From contig NZ_KE384031.1 of the NCBI RefSeq assembly GCF_000423545.1, forward strand, positions 1 through 64,000: a stretch of 64,000 bases of DNA, read 5' to 3'. The stretch's first letter is position 1. Each line of letters starts with the position of its first letter. Shown piece by piece: positions 21,599-31,233 of this stretch. The notes beneath the pieces were generated by a model. That model was given only the letters and a program-made list of their open reading frames with translations. It was not told the DNA's origin and made no database searches. The translations under genes were made by a program, and so were the position numbers. The DNA comes from Metapseudomonas resinovorans DSM 21078 (GTDB lineage: Bacteria > Pseudomonadota > Gammaproteobacteria > Pseudomonadales > Pseudomonadaceae).

Positions 21599-22687
21599 TC
21601 AGTCGCGCTCACCCAGCTGCGGGGGCGTGGCGAACAGCTGGGTGATGTCGCCACCCAACCGGTAGGTTTTCAGTGGCTCGATGGAGCGGCGCCATTCTTC
21701 GGTGCTGGGCGCGCAGCGGTAGAGCGCGCAATAGGGTTCCAGCCAGGCGAACTTGCCGTCCTCCTGCAGGTCTTCCAGCTCCTGCTTGAAGCCGGTCTTC
21801 TCTTCGAAGCGCCGTGGGTTCTCGATGCCCTGCTCCACGCGCGTGGCCAAGCGCTGGATCGCCCGGTGATTGTCCGTACGCAGGTCGATGCCGTTGGCCT
21901 GAGCGAAGGCCATCATCATCATCAGCGGGCCCATGCTGTAGTTGTGGTACGCCAGGGCGCGCGTCTCGCGACGCAGTTCGTTGGGCAGGTAGCCCTCCGC
22001 ATCGACCTGCGAGACGCCGATGCGCAGCTGCGCCACGGACCAGTCGAACAGGTCGCGACGATCAACCACGACCGAGGCGGCCATCACTGCCCAGGCGGCC
22101 CAGTACTGATGGTTGTTGAGGCGTTCCAGCGGCTGGTCGCGCCAGTCCGCCACCACCTGCTGGCCGAGCCGGCCGATCCACGCCTCGATGGGGCGGGTTT
22201 GCGCCTCGCGTCCGGCCAGGGGCTGGGATCGGGAAAACTTCAGCCGCAGGTAGGCCGACGAAATGCTGCCCAGGGCCCACTTGCGCATGGACTTGCCGGT
22301 ATGGGTGTACTGCCGACTCAGCAGCGCCTCGGCGGCTGCCCACTGGCCGAGCCATTCCAGGGCGCAGTCGAGGTGCCCTTGGCGCCCCAGCCGCAGCCAG
22401 GCCGCCACCTGCTTGTTGACCATTTTCTCGAGTACACGGATCTGCTCGGCCTGGGCCTGGTAGCGAGCATTGGACGCCTTGTTCAACTGGTCGCGGGCCG
22501 GGCCGGAGCCCTCGTACTTGCTCGGAATCATCAAGTCGCCCACGTAAGGCCTGGCCACCACCGGGCAGGTTTCCGCCTCGCCCTTCTTCAGCGTTGCCGG
22601 CAGGTAGTAGCCGCCAGGGGGAACCAGATCGGTAGCGCCGGCCAGGACTGGCACCAGGCTTGCCAGCACCGCGATCCAGGCCTTCAC
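21599..22687 (-). CDS. algL: Alginate lyase (polymannuronate lyase)
   Basis: 362 residues with a signal peptide (MKAWIAVLASLVPVLAGA). Periplasmic PL5 lyase that clears misdirected polymer during secretion. Family residues are visible: the NNHQYWAAWAV motif with catalytic Asn and His, and Arg and Tyr in RETRALAYHNYSMGPLM. Its ATG overlaps the algX stop by 4 bp (ATGA), so translation is coupled. The next gene downstream should be algI in P. aeruginosa-like operons but here is algA. Confidence 0.95.
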   Translation of the reverse strand: MKAWIAVLASLVPVLAGATDLVPPGGYYLPATLKKGEAETCPVVARPYVGDLMIPSKYEGSGPARDQLNKASNARYQAQAEQIRVLEKMVNKQVAAWLRLGRQGHLDCALEWLGQWAAAEALLSRQYTHTGKSMRKWALGSISSAYLRLKFSRSQPLAGREAQTRPIEAWIGRLGQQVVADWRDQPLERLNNHQYWAAWAVMAASVVVDRRDLFDWSVAQLRIGVSQVDAEGYLPNELRRETRALAYHNYSMGPLMMMMAFAQANGIDLRTDNHRAIQRLATRVEQGIENPRRFEEKTGFKQELEDLQEDGKFAWLEPYCALYRCAPSTEEWRRSIEPLKTYRLGGDITQLFATPPQLGERD

Positions 22688-24069
22688 GATCCGGCTCCAG
22701 CCTGCGCGGTGCGCAGGTCCGGCCGCGCCTCGTCACTGCGCGCCTTGCACAGGCGCGCGCTCAGCTGCCCGTCCCCGCCACCTGGCAACGCCTGGACATT
22801 GAGGGAGAGGAAGGTGAGTTCGTCCCAGTCGGCGTCCTCGCGCAGCTCCAGCAGGAAGCGCCCCGGTCCCGGGCCGCGCAGGAACACCAGGTTCTCCTGG
22901 CGACCGTTCATGAAGGTCAGGGTGGCCGCCAGTTGCTGCACGCTCGCGTCATCCAGCTGCAGGTCGATCCGGTAGTCGCTGCCTTGAATCGGCAGCACGC
23001 CGTCGGCGCCATTGAACAGTACCTGGTGGCTACCGGCCGCCAGGCTGGTTTGTCCCTGCAGCAACGCGGGCCGACCCATGCAGCCGTCTCCTACCGCAGC
23101 GATGGTCTGCCGGTAGAAATTGCGCTGGGTCAGGCTGTCGGCATCGTCCATCTCCCATATCAGCAGTTTCGGTGGTCGCTGCCGGTAGTCATCGCTCATG
23201 AGGTACGCCATCAGTGCAGCCGCATGCCCGCCCCCCGGCTGGGAAGCGTTGTGCACCGGGGTCTCCAGGTTCTGCTCGAGGAAGCCGGCGAAGTTGAAGG
23301 CATCGTCAGCGTTGCCGCCGCCCACCAGGACCACCTCGGCAGCCGGCTCCTGGCCCGCCGCCATGGGCCGGGTGACATAGCCCTGGACGAACTGGCGCGG
23401 ATAACCCGTGCCGCAGGCCAGCTGCGCGGCCTTCTGCAGCGAACCGCTGCGCCCGATCAAGCCACCGGGCTGGCTGGTGAAGCTTTCCTGGGGCAGGTGT
23501 TGCAGCGCCGGAATGCCCCGCACCGTATCGGCCACCAGCCGCGCAGTACGCTCCGCCCCCTGGGGCGTCCAGTGCTGGTCGCCCTTGAAGTAGTAGTCCG
23601 GCGTGTCGGCCCGGGCCTCCATCAGGCTGGCCAGGTCCGGCACCCAGATGTCCAGCTCGCGCAGGCGTGCCAGGGTCGCGCGGTAGTTCTCGCGCGCCTT
23701 GGCCTGGTCGAATCGCACCAGGTCGGTCGGCTGCAGCTTGTTGCCATGGAGCAGTCCGCGACTGGGCTGGTAGACCACCAGCAGCTCGGTGCCGTTGTGC
23801 CTGAGGGCGTTGCGCAAGCGCCTGAGTTGCTTGTAGCTGTAGTCGTCCAGGCCGAACTCTGTACGCAGGTCCTGGGCACGGCTGAACAACCAGCCATCAC
23901 GGGCCTCCAGCAGGGCACCGTGTTCCGCCAGACCCGGCTGTGCCGAATCGAGGCTGGCCGCCGCCGGGCACAGGTTGCAACAGGCTTGCGCCTCATAGGT
24001 CGGCGCGGCGCGCAGCTCGCTGGCAGCGGCCAGGAGGGCCGCCGCGATCACGCAGGTGGCTCGATTCAT
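22684..24069 (-). CDS. algX: Alginate biosynthesis protein AlgX lacking the catalytic Ser motif
   Basis: 461 residues with signal peptide. AlgX normally combines an SGNH-like acetyltransferase domain with a C-terminal carbohydrate-binding module in the periplasmic export complex. The catalytic Asp-x-His is present as FKGDQHWTP (D164, H166). The nucleophile loop, GTSNS in P. aeruginosa as I recall it, reads G250-G-G-N-A254 within VVLVGGGNADDAFNFAGFLE, so no Ser is available; the downstream FNFAGFLEQ alignment anchor is intact. The protein may still bind polymer and hold the complex together without transferring acetyl groups. The gap to algG is 4 bp and it overlaps algL by 4 bp. Confidence 0.93.
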   Translation of the reverse strand: MNRATCVIAAALLAAASELRAAPTYEAQACCNLCPAAASLDSAQPGLAEHGALLEARDGWLFSRAQDLRTEFGLDDYSYKQLRRLRNALRHNGTELLVVYQPSRGLLHGNKLQPTDLVRFDQAKARENYRATLARLRELDIWVPDLASLMEARADTPDYYFKGDQHWTPQGAERTARLVADTVRGIPALQHLPQESFTSQPGGLIGRSGSLQKAAQLACGTGYPRQFVQGYVTRPMAAGQEPAAEVVLVGGGNADDAFNFAGFLEQNLETPVHNASQPGGGHAAALMAYLMSDDYRQRPPKLLIWEMDDADSLTQRNFYRQTIAAVGDGCMGRPALLQGQTSLAAGSHQVLFNGADGVLPIQGSDYRIDLQLDDASVQQLAATLTFMNGRQENLVFLRGPGPGRFLLELREDADWDELTFLSLNVQALPGGGDGQLSARLCKARSDEARPDLRTAQAGAGS

Positions 24070-24073
24070 CGCT

Positions 24074-25594
24074 TCACTCCTTGCTGGCCAGGCTGCCGGC
24101 GGGCTCGATCAGCACCGCCCGCTGCTGACGCAGCAGAATGTCCATGATTTCGCCCTGGTGTTCGCCCAGCAGGCCGCTGAAGGAAATCCCCGAGGATTTC
24201 TGCGGCGCCAGGATGCTCAGCCGGTAGAGTTCCAGCCGCGTCGGTGAATGGATGGAGATGGGGCTGGAGCCATTGCCGACGAGTTGGTCGCCAACGATGC
24301 GCAGGGACACGCGCGGGTCGAAGGGGTCTTCTTCGAGGTCACGATCGGTCCCGCGCAGGTCCTTGATGTGGCCGTAGATGCCGGTGAGCTTGTTGGCGGC
24401 CAGCAGGTTGCCCTGGAGGCGGACATCCAGGCTGTTGCGCACGCGTATGCCGTGCCGCTCGTTGTTCATGCTGCGGTTGTGCCAGAGCACGTTGCGCGGG
24501 CTTTCGTAGAGGGTGATGCCGTCCGCCTCGTTCTTGTAGGTCTCGTTGTAGGCGACGACGTTGTTGACGCTGCTGCGGTCCAGGACGATGCCGGACAGCT
24601 TGTTGTGATGGGACCGGTTGTTGATGATCCAGCTGTCGTTGACCTCGCGGGAGATGATGATCCCGTGCTTCTTCTTCGTTCCGAATGCCTCGTTCTCGGC
24701 AATGATCAGCCGTCGCGAACGGTCGTGGGGGTCGATGCCATAGACGATGTTGCGGTCATAGACATTGCCCCGGATGACGACGTCGTCCGCCTCGTAGCAG
24801 TAGAAGCCGTACCACATGTCAATAAAGCGCGAGTTGAGCAGCCAGCCGGTGGGACGTGAGCGCTTCATCTTCGGCGCCATGCTCGGGCTGTACTGCGAGA
24901 TGGAAAAACCATAGGCCTTGCTGGCGTCGTAGCCGAAGCTCTGGATCACGCTGTCGACCACGTAGGTCTCGGTGCCGCCCCAGGCGAGGAAATAGGGCCT
25001 GAACTCCTTGGCCTCGCGCCACAGCGCCGGTTCACCGGTGCGCTCGCGCCAGGCCGTGACCTGGGTGCCGGTGATGAACACCCGACCGTCGTTGACCAGG
25101 AAGGCACCGGCCTCCTGGGACAGCCGCAGTTCGCGCGTATCGCGGTCGATGTGCAGGGTGGCGCCGGGCCGCACGATGATCGGCAGCCGCGCCAGGTAGA
25201 CGCCCGGAGCGGTTTCGGCGAACGCCTCCCGGGGCAATTGCCTGGCCAGCGCGGCGGTGTTCATGTAGCCCTTCTCGATGAAGATGGCGCGGGGCATGCG
25301 TTTCTGGCGCACTACCCATTCCTTCAGGCGCTCTTCGCCGCCGATGAATTCGTCCAGTGCGTCTTCATGCAGCATCTCTTTGATTACCGCGCGGCCCTCT
25401 GGCTTGCGCTGGATTCTGGCCTCAGCCGCCGCTGCCGTGAAAACGGACAGATCCGGCATCGCCGGCGCGGCAATCTCCAGCGGTTCGCCCGGCTCGGCGC
25501 TGAGCCGGTAACCGCCGGCCAGTATTTCCGCGCCGGCCAGGGCACTGGCCAGGCACGCGGCCAATGCGACTCCGGACTTGATCATCCCGTGCAT
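24074..25594 (-). CDS. algG: Poly(beta-D-mannuronate) C5-epimerase
   Basis: 506 residues; periplasmic right-handed beta-helix epimerase converting mannuronate to guluronate in the polymer. The catalytic motif DPHDRSRRLIIAEN is present, with carbohydrate-binding/sugar-hydrolysis (CASH) repeats around it (NNRSHHNKLSGIVLDRSSVN, NDSW and related rungs). A signal peptide is present (MIKSGVALAACLASALAGA). Starts are ambiguous: TTG 25612 would overlap algE by 4 bp, while ATG 25594 has a strong GGGAGGGG upstream and ATG 25585 begins the signal peptide directly; 25594 is preferred. Confidence 0.94.
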   Translation of the reverse strand: MHGMIKSGVALAACLASALAGAEILAGGYRLSAEPGEPLEIAAPAMPDLSVFTAAAAEARIQRKPEGRAVIKEMLHEDALDEFIGGEERLKEWVVRQKRMPRAIFIEKGYMNTAALARQLPREAFAETAPGVYLARLPIIVRPGATLHIDRDTRELRLSQEAGAFLVNDGRVFITGTQVTAWRERTGEPALWREAKEFRPYFLAWGGTETYVVDSVIQSFGYDASKAYGFSISQYSPSMAPKMKRSRPTGWLLNSRFIDMWYGFYCYEADDVVIRGNVYDRNIVYGIDPHDRSRRLIIAENEAFGTKKKHGIIISREVNDSWIINNRSHHNKLSGIVLDRSSVNNVVAYNETYKNEADGITLYESPRNVLWHNRSMNNERHGIRVRNSLDVRLQGNLLAANKLTGIYGHIKDLRGTDRDLEEDPFDPRVSLRIVGDQLVGNGSSPISIHSPTRLELYRLSILAPQKSSGISFSGLLGEHQGEIMDILLRQQRAVLIEPAGSLASKE

Positions 25595-25608
25595 CTCCCG
25601 CCCCTCCC

Positions 25609-27054
25609 TCAAATGCGCCAGACGAAGTCGACGAAGGCGCGGTGCATGGTGGAGTCCGCGTCTTCGTAGGCATCACCAGGGAACAGCAGCCCCAGCCGCA
25701 CGCGGACCAGTGCCGAGGGTTCGTCCACCCAGTCCAGCCCCGGCGGCACCAGGCCGTCCTTGATGTAATAAGTGGCCACCAGGTCGAGTTCCTGCCCCAG
25801 GTCCTTCTCGCCGTTCACCAGCGTGGCGCTGATTCCGGAATCTCCGGTGGGCAGGTCATCTTCCAGGCGCCAGAAGCGGTGGTAGACGAGGCTGGCGTCG
25901 TAGTCCTCGCGCACCGCCAGGGAGCCGTAGAGGGTCGCCACCTGGATGTTGGTCAGTTCGCCGCGCAAGGCCTCGCCGAAGCGATGCACGCGGGTCCGGG
26001 TACCAGTGAAGCTGGAACGGTTGCTCTCCAGCCCCGGTTGCACGAACTGCTCGGAATCTTCGCTGTTGGAATCCGTGCCGCCACTGCCCCTGGCGTAGGC
26101 CGCGCCGGCCTTCCATTGGCCGTCGATGTTCCAGCGCAGCCCCAGGTCCACCGCCCAGGCATCCAGATCACCACTGCGTTCGCCGGTGACCAGGGGCAGG
26201 CCGCTGGCCGAGCTCTGGGTGACGCTGTCCTGGTCACCGGTCAGCCAGATGGCCTGCGCCCAGTAGTTCAGGGGCAGCGTGCTGCGCGGTTTGAAGTAGT
26301 CGCCATCGGCCTGCAGGCCCAGCCAGGTGAGGTCGCCGGTCTGGATCTTGGTCAGTTCGTCCACGGTTTCGCCGACGCCGGCCAGGTCGCCATCATCGCG
26401 GCTGTGGTGGAGCTTGGCGCCAAGGCTGTGGCCCGGCGCCCACTGGGTGGAGATACCGGCGAACAGGTGCTGGCGGTCCTCGTCCTCGGGAGCCAGGTCG
26501 TCGATGTCGGTGCGGTAGTCGCTGTAGCGCTCGGCAAGGCCCAGATTGGCCTTGAGCAAGGTGGTGTCGAACACCCAGTGCAGCGCCTCGATATTGGTAT
26601 CCCACCAGGTGCCTTCATCGCTGCGCACCCGCTGCCGGCCGAATCGCAGGTGTTCGCCGGGGTAGGCGGTGAGCCCGCCGTAGTCCACCCAGAACTCACG
26701 CAGCGCCAGGTAGCTCTTGTCGGCCTCGCGGGCATCGCTGCCGTCTTCGCTGTCGGCGACGATGCTGTCGGACTCCAGGGTGTCGGTCTCGATGGTGTCG
26801 GTGGCGGCCACGCCCTGCGCCATCGCGTAAGCGCTCCAGTCACCCCAGAGCCCGAAGAGCCAGGGACGCACGTCGACACCCAGGCCCTGCACGTCGCCGC
26901 CGGGCCGGGTGCCGAGGTCACGATCGTCCTCCGATTGCGCGGTGAACTTGATATCCAGGCCGAAGCTGCGCGGCGCCTCCGCCGTGGCCGCCAAAAGCTG
27001 GCCGCTCAGCAATGAGCCGCCGAGGATGCCCCCCATCCAGCGCGTCATCTTCAT
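25609..27054 (-). CDS. algE: Alginate outer-membrane porin AlgE
   Basis: 481 residues, near the 490 of P. aeruginosa AlgE. A signal peptide ending ...SGQLLAA precedes an 18-strand-type beta barrel that exports alginate through the outer membrane. Diagnostic segments include [20 protein letters not shown] near the N-terminus, [20 protein letters not shown], and the C-terminal [11 protein letters not shown] ending in an aromatic/hydrophobic barrel signature. The start at 27054 overlaps the algK stop (ATGA); the frame is open far upstream only because it mirrors algK codon bias. An acidic loop with repeated [14 protein letters not shown] lies near residues 80-105. Confidence 0.94.
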   Translation of the reverse strand: MKMTRWMGGILGGSLLSGQLLAATAEAPRSFGLDIKFTAQSEDDRDLGTRPGGDVQGLGVDVRPWLFGLWGDWSAYAMAQGVAATDTIETDTLESDSIVADSEDGSDAREADKSYLALREFWVDYGGLTAYPGEHLRFGRQRVRSDEGTWWDTNIEALHWVFDTTLLKANLGLAERYSDYRTDIDDLAPEDEDRQHLFAGISTQWAPGHSLGAKLHHSRDDGDLAGVGETVDELTKIQTGDLTWLGLQADGDYFKPRSTLPLNYWAQAIWLTGDQDSVTQSSASGLPLVTGERSGDLDAWAVDLGLRWNIDGQWKAGAAYARGSGGTDSNSEDSEQFVQPGLESNRSSFTGTRTRVHRFGEALRGELTNIQVATLYGSLAVREDYDASLVYHRFWRLEDDLPTGDSGISATLVNGEKDLGQELDLVATYYIKDGLVPPGLDWVDEPSALVRVRLGLLFPGDAYEDADSTMHRAFVDFVWRI

Positions 27055-28430
27055 AGCAGGTCCATTCCATTGTGCAGCGGTTGAATTCGGGCCAGGCGTG
27101 CCGGGTCGATCTGCCGCGTGCCCTGCTCTTCCCGCAGGAGCTCGGCGGCGCGCTGACGCTCGGCAGCCGTCATGGCCGGTTCCAGACCAACCACCAGGGC
27201 GGCCGCTTCCGGACGTCCCTGGCTGGCGGCCATCCGGGCGAATACGTAGGCGTTGACGCGGTTCACCTTGACGCCGCGCGACTCGCTGAACAGCTGGGCC
27301 AGGGCCAGGTCGGCGCTGCCGTGGCCGGCACGGGCGGCCAGCAGCAGGTGGTCGACCGCCTGTTGCGGACGGACCTCCCCCAGATAGCCACGGCGATAGA
27401 GCTGGCCCAGGTAGAAGTTCGCCGCCGGCTGCTCGGGTGCCGCCTTGAGCAGGTGGGCTTCGGCCTGGCGCGGGTCCGGCGCGAGCGCGCGACCGTCGTA
27501 GTAGAGGCGCCCGGTGAGCAGCTCGGCGCGGCTGTCGCCTGCCGCACGGCCGCGTTCGAGGGCGGCGAGCATGTCCTCGCTGCTGCCCAGCGCCGGGTAG
27601 TCGTAGAGCAGTTTGCCCAGGGACGACCAGGCAGCCGGGTAGCCCGGCGCGACATCCACCAGCAGGGCCTTGGCCTGGCTCAGCTCGGCCGGAGCCGGAA
27701 TGGTCGGATCGGCCAGGGTGAGGGCCACGGACTCCAGCCGCGCGGGCGCCACGCGCCCTGCCGCGTGGGCATCGCGCAGATTGGCCAACAACTGCTCCAG
27801 CACGGCCGGCTGCTGACGCAGCCGGTAGACGGTCGCCAGCTCGACGTAGCAGATGTCCTGAACCGCCAGCAGCGCCTGGCACTTGGCCTCCACCTCGGTG
27901 AGGTGTGCGGTGTAGGTGCCCTGGCTGCGGTAGATGAGAATCTGCGCCAGCTCGGCCTCGGCAATACCGCTGGCGCGCCAGTCGTTCACCTGTTGCTGCG
28001 GGTCGAGGTCCGGCGACAGTTGCGGGTAGCTCAGGTAGAGCAGCGTCAGCGGCACCACGGCGCTGTACTCGCCCTGGGCGATGGACTGGATCAGGAGCGT
28101 CTCGGCCTCCTTGAGTTGCGCATCGCTGGCACCGCCCTGACGCGACAGCAGCCGGCCGAGACGCGACTGCGCGCGTACCGAGCGGGTCGCGGCCTGGCGG
28201 TAGAGGGTTTCGGCTTCGGCCAGGCGCGAAGGGTCGCGACTGCCCACCGCCATGTCGCCCAGCGCCGTCTGCGCCTCGGGATACCCCATGCCGGCCAGGG
28301 CCTGGAAGTTCTGCCGGGCGGTTTCCGTATCACCCCGCAGCAGCGCTTCCCGCGCCAACTGCTGGTCGGGCAGCCCGGCACAGCCCGCGAGCAGGCCGCA
28401 GCCCATCAGGGCCAGGCGTACGACCTTCAT
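27051..28430 (-). CDS. algK: Alginate secretion lipoprotein AlgK (TPR/Sel1 repeats)
   Basis: 459 residues. Lipobox LLAGC near residue 17 predicts an outer-membrane lipoprotein facing the periplasm. The body is made of Sel1/TPR-like helical repeats ([58 protein letters not shown]). AlgK is needed to place AlgE and link it to AlgX and Alg44 in the trans-envelope complex. It overlaps algE and alg44 by 4 bp each, the tight coupling typical of this operon. Confidence 0.94.
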   Translation of the reverse strand: MKVVRLALMGCGLLAGCAGLPDQQLAREALLRGDTETARQNFQALAGMGYPEAQTALGDMAVGSRDPSRLAEAETLYRQAATRSVRAQSRLGRLLSRQGGASDAQLKEAETLLIQSIAQGEYSAVVPLTLLYLSYPQLSPDLDPQQQVNDWRASGIAEAELAQILIYRSQGTYTAHLTEVEAKCQALLAVQDICYVELATVYRLRQQPAVLEQLLANLRDAHAAGRVAPARLESVALTLADPTIPAPAELSQAKALLVDVAPGYPAAWSSLGKLLYDYPALGSSEDMLAALERGRAAGDSRAELLTGRLYYDGRALAPDPRQAEAHLLKAAPEQPAANFYLGQLYRRGYLGEVRPQQAVDHLLLAARAGHGSADLALAQLFSESRGVKVNRVNAYVFARMAASQGRPEAAALVVGLEPAMTAAERQRAAELLREEQGTRQIDPARLARIQPLHNGMDLL

Positions 28431-29608
28431 TTGCCGGCCGCCATGACCTTGTCCAGCAGCAAGTTGCCGGGCAGGCCGTCGATGACCACTTCTGCCGGGC
28501 GCCCGGCCATGTCGGTGGTCAAGGGATCGTCGGTGAGAACGGAAACCCTCAGGTCCGAGGCCAATCCGCCCTGCTGCAGGGACACCGTACTGATTCGCCC
28601 GGTGCGCGATGTACTCTCACCGGCCACCTGGACACGCACTTCGGCGCCGGGCTGCACCTTGGCGAAGGTCTTGTAGGGGAAGCGCGCCTCGATCGTGGCT
28701 TGCCCTTGCAGGGGCAACAGTTCGAACACCGGCGCTCCCTTGCCGGCCGGCTGGCCGTCGCCCACCAGTTGGGCCACGACGCGGCAGTCGCAGGGGCTGG
28801 TGAGGGTACCCTGCAGCGTCTTGCTGAAGAGCCTCTCGATGTTGTCCGGGGTCATCTGGCCTTCCGGCAGACTGTTCTTCAGCACATCGAGCATGGTCGC
28901 GCTGAACGTAGCCAGGGGCGCGCCCTTGGCCACGTCTCCGCCAACCTTCACCAACGCGGCCTGCACCACGCCTTCACGCGGCATGCTGACGGTCTGGCTG
29001 GGCAGGCTGACCATGGCCGAGTCGGCATGGGTGACGAAGTACAGCTGATAGAGCTGGTTGAGGATGTAGGTGAAGGCGCCGACACCAACGAGGAAGATCA
29101 TCAAGCTGAAGCTCAAGGCGCGCAGGCGACCGAAGAAGCCCATGCCGGCACCGCCATCCCGCCCCTTGCGCGCCTTCGCGAAGTTGTCGCGCTGCAAGGT
29201 GTTGAGCATGTCGCCCACGGTCACCATCTCACCGCTGGTGTAGGCGGTGATCAGGTAGCGCAGCGCGGCCACTTCGCGAGGGCGCAGGTTGTGAAACTCG
29301 CAACCAACGCGTGCCCCCTTGTCCTGCACCGACCGCACCTGGAATTCGACGTCGATGGCCATGCCCAGCCCATCGACCTGGAATACCAGCTTGCCCTTGT
29401 GGTGCCCCCCTACGCCCAGCGGGTGGGTCGTATCCCGGAAGCTGAAGCCGCCGGCGGAAAGATCCAGCAGCTCGCTTTCCAGTGTTTCGCGATTGGGGCC
29501 AAGGAAGCGCACCTTGGCCGGCATCTTGAGGCGCGCAAACTGCCGCTGGGCCTCGGACTCATGGACGATATTGGCATTGCTGGCAACACCCGTGGCTGTA
29601 GTCATCAT
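28427..29608 (-). CDS. alg44: Alginate polymerase c-di-GMP receptor subunit Alg44
   Basis: 393 residues. An N-terminal cytosolic PilZ domain binds c-di-GMP: RQFAR gives the RxxxR motif and LDLSAGGFSF the D-x-S-x-x-G motif. One membrane segment (~residues 160-185, LSFSLMIFLVGVGAFTYILN) leads to a periplasmic membrane-fusion-like domain (HlyD type). Binding of c-di-GMP activates Alg8. ATG 29608 lies behind AAGGAAGG; ATG 29605 is equally possible. The GGDEF-EAL protein at 56476-62238 is a plausible but unproven source of the ligand. Confidence 0.94.
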   Translation of the reverse strand: MMTTATGVASNANIVHESEAQRQFARLKMPAKVRFLGPNRETLESELLDLSAGGFSFRDTTHPLGVGGHHKGKLVFQVDGLGMAIDVEFQVRSVQDKGARVGCEFHNLRPREVAALRYLITAYTSGEMVTVGDMLNTLQRDNFAKARKGRDGGAGMGFFGRLRALSFSLMIFLVGVGAFTYILNQLYQLYFVTHADSAMVSLPSQTVSMPREGVVQAALVKVGGDVAKGAPLATFSATMLDVLKNSLPEGQMTPDNIERLFSKTLQGTLTSPCDCRVVAQLVGDGQPAGKGAPVFELLPLQGQATIEARFPYKTFAKVQPGAEVRVQVAGESTSRTGRISTVSLQQGGLASDLRVSVLTDDPLTTDMAGRPAEVVIDGLPGNLLLDKVMAAGK

Positions 29609-29670
29609 TCCCTTCCTTTGCAAAACGGTTTTGTCCCCTGCAGGGCCGGCCCTTCAGCCACCCTGCCCCC

Positions 29671-31152
29671 TTACACAACGCTCATGAGCACGGCCAGGAA
29701 GACACTGGCCGCGGAAAAGGTCATGGCCCTGGAGGACCAGGTGTTGAACCCGTTCTGGAAGCTCGCCAGGCCGCGATCCAGCCGCGTGTTCTGCCGCGTC
29801 CAGGATTGCCGGTCGAGCCGGAAGAAGACGTAGACCTTCACCAGGGCGCCGAGCACCTGGTTGTAATAGAGAATCATCGGATAGGCCGGCCCGACCGGGT
29901 GCCCGGAGGCCACCAGCAGCAGGGTCAGAGCCAGCCGGGTCAGGCCGATCCAGAGGAGGTAGATCAGCAGGAACTGGATGCCGTACTTCAGGCTGGCAAT
30001 GATCGCGACGGCCGGTCCCAGCAGGCTGGTCCACATCGCCACGCGCTGGTCAGCCAGCACCAGGCAGGTGAACCAGCCCAGGCGGCGCGGCCCCAGGCGC
30101 AGGGCGCGGGAGTTCTGCCGCAGGTTGTTGCCATACCAGCGGAACATCAGCTTGCGGCTGGCCTTGAAGAAGCTTTTCTCCGGCGGGTGCTCCACGGTGT
30201 TGATGGCGGCATCCGGTACGTAGAAGGTGTCGTAGCCCAGGCGCATCAGGCTGTACCAACTGGACTTGTCGTCACCTGTGAGGAACTGGAAGCGGCCGAG
30301 CCGCCAGTGGTCGAGGTGATCGCTTTCCACATCGGCGATGAAACCGGGGTTGGTAACCACCTGGGCACGGAATACCGACATCCGACCGGTCAGCGTCAGC
30401 ACGCGCCGGGACAGGGCCATGGAGCACATGTTGATATGGCGTTGGGCGAAGCGCAGCTTGTGCCACTCGCTCATGATGTAGCTGCCACGTACTTCGCAGA
30501 ACTCGTTGGTGGTGAGCCCGCCGACCCGGGGCAACAGCTTGAAGTAGGGTGCCGTCCGACGCACCACGCCAGGTGTGAGCACGGTATCGCCGTCAACCAC
30601 GGCCACCACCGCGTTCTCGTCCGGTAGCCTCCGGGAGATCGCGCGGAATCCGAAGGCCAGGCCATCGCGCTTGCCGGTACCGGCGATGCGCACGAAGTCC
30701 AGGCTGACGCGCGCAGGCGGATCGAGCTTCTGCCAGAGGCTCTTGACCAGCAGCTCGTCGGACATTTCCACCAGGGAGCACACCACGGTAGCCGGATAGC
30801 CGCAGTCGATGGCCTCCTGGATCACCGAGCGGTAGACCTGGGCCGTGGTCAGCGCGTCGATGCGAAAACTGGTGACCAGCAGGAACACATGGGACGGGGC
30901 GGCGGACTCACCCAGCTTGCGCGCCTGGCGCCGGTACCAGGGGAACACGACATAGAGGAACAGCATGCCGCGCAGGTAGTGGATGGCGCCCATGGAATAG
31001 CGCCAGATGCCCACGGCGCCCAGCAGCAGCAGGAAATCCCGCGACTCCGGATCGAACACCGATTGCGGCATGGCCAACGCCAGCAGCATCAGTGCAGTGC
31101 AGAAAAACATCCAGCCGGCGCCCTCGCGCAGGCTGCTCGCCAAGCCATCCAT
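29671..31152 (-). CDS. alg8: Alginate polymerase catalytic subunit Alg8
   Basis: 493 residues, matching the usual 494. Inner-membrane GT2 glycosyltransferase that polymerises GDP-mannuronate. It shows N-terminal membrane helices ([15 protein letters not shown]), the GT2 domain with [15 protein letters not shown] and a later Asp in [10 protein letters not shown], an acceptor-site element [14 protein letters not shown], and C-terminal helices. ATG 31152 is chosen: GGAGG lies 9 bases upstream and the start agrees with family length; ATG 31158 has its ribosome site too close. It needs Alg44 bound to c-di-GMP for activity. Confidence 0.94.
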   Translation of the reverse strand: MDGLASSLREGAGWMFFCTALMLLALAMPQSVFDPESRDFLLLLGAVGIWRYSMGAIHYLRGMLFLYVVFPWYRRQARKLGESAAPSHVFLLVTSFRIDALTTAQVYRSVIQEAIDCGYPATVVCSLVEMSDELLVKSLWQKLDPPARVSLDFVRIAGTGKRDGLAFGFRAISRRLPDENAVVAVVDGDTVLTPGVVRRTAPYFKLLPRVGGLTTNEFCEVRGSYIMSEWHKLRFAQRHINMCSMALSRRVLTLTGRMSVFRAQVVTNPGFIADVESDHLDHWRLGRFQFLTGDDKSSWYSLMRLGYDTFYVPDAAINTVEHPPEKSFFKASRKLMFRWYGNNLRQNSRALRLGPRRLGWFTCLVLADQRVAMWTSLLGPAVAIIASLKYGIQFLLIYLLWIGLTRLALTLLLVASGHPVGPAYPMILYYNQVLGALVKVYVFFRLDRQSWTRQNTRLDRGLASFQNGFNTWSSRAMTFSAASVFLAVLMSVV

Positions 31153-31233
31153 TCGCATCCCCCTCCCCCATGGAACGCCGCTCCCCAACCCCGTCGCCGT
31201 ACCGGCTCCGGGGCTTGGCGTCCGGTCCGTTGG

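Noticed and set aside
25609-27882. N-terminally extended AlgE (757 residues)
   Set aside because: The extension lies over algK in another frame and is Pro/Arg/Ala-rich; the true start at 27054 has a signal peptide and overlaps the algK stop.
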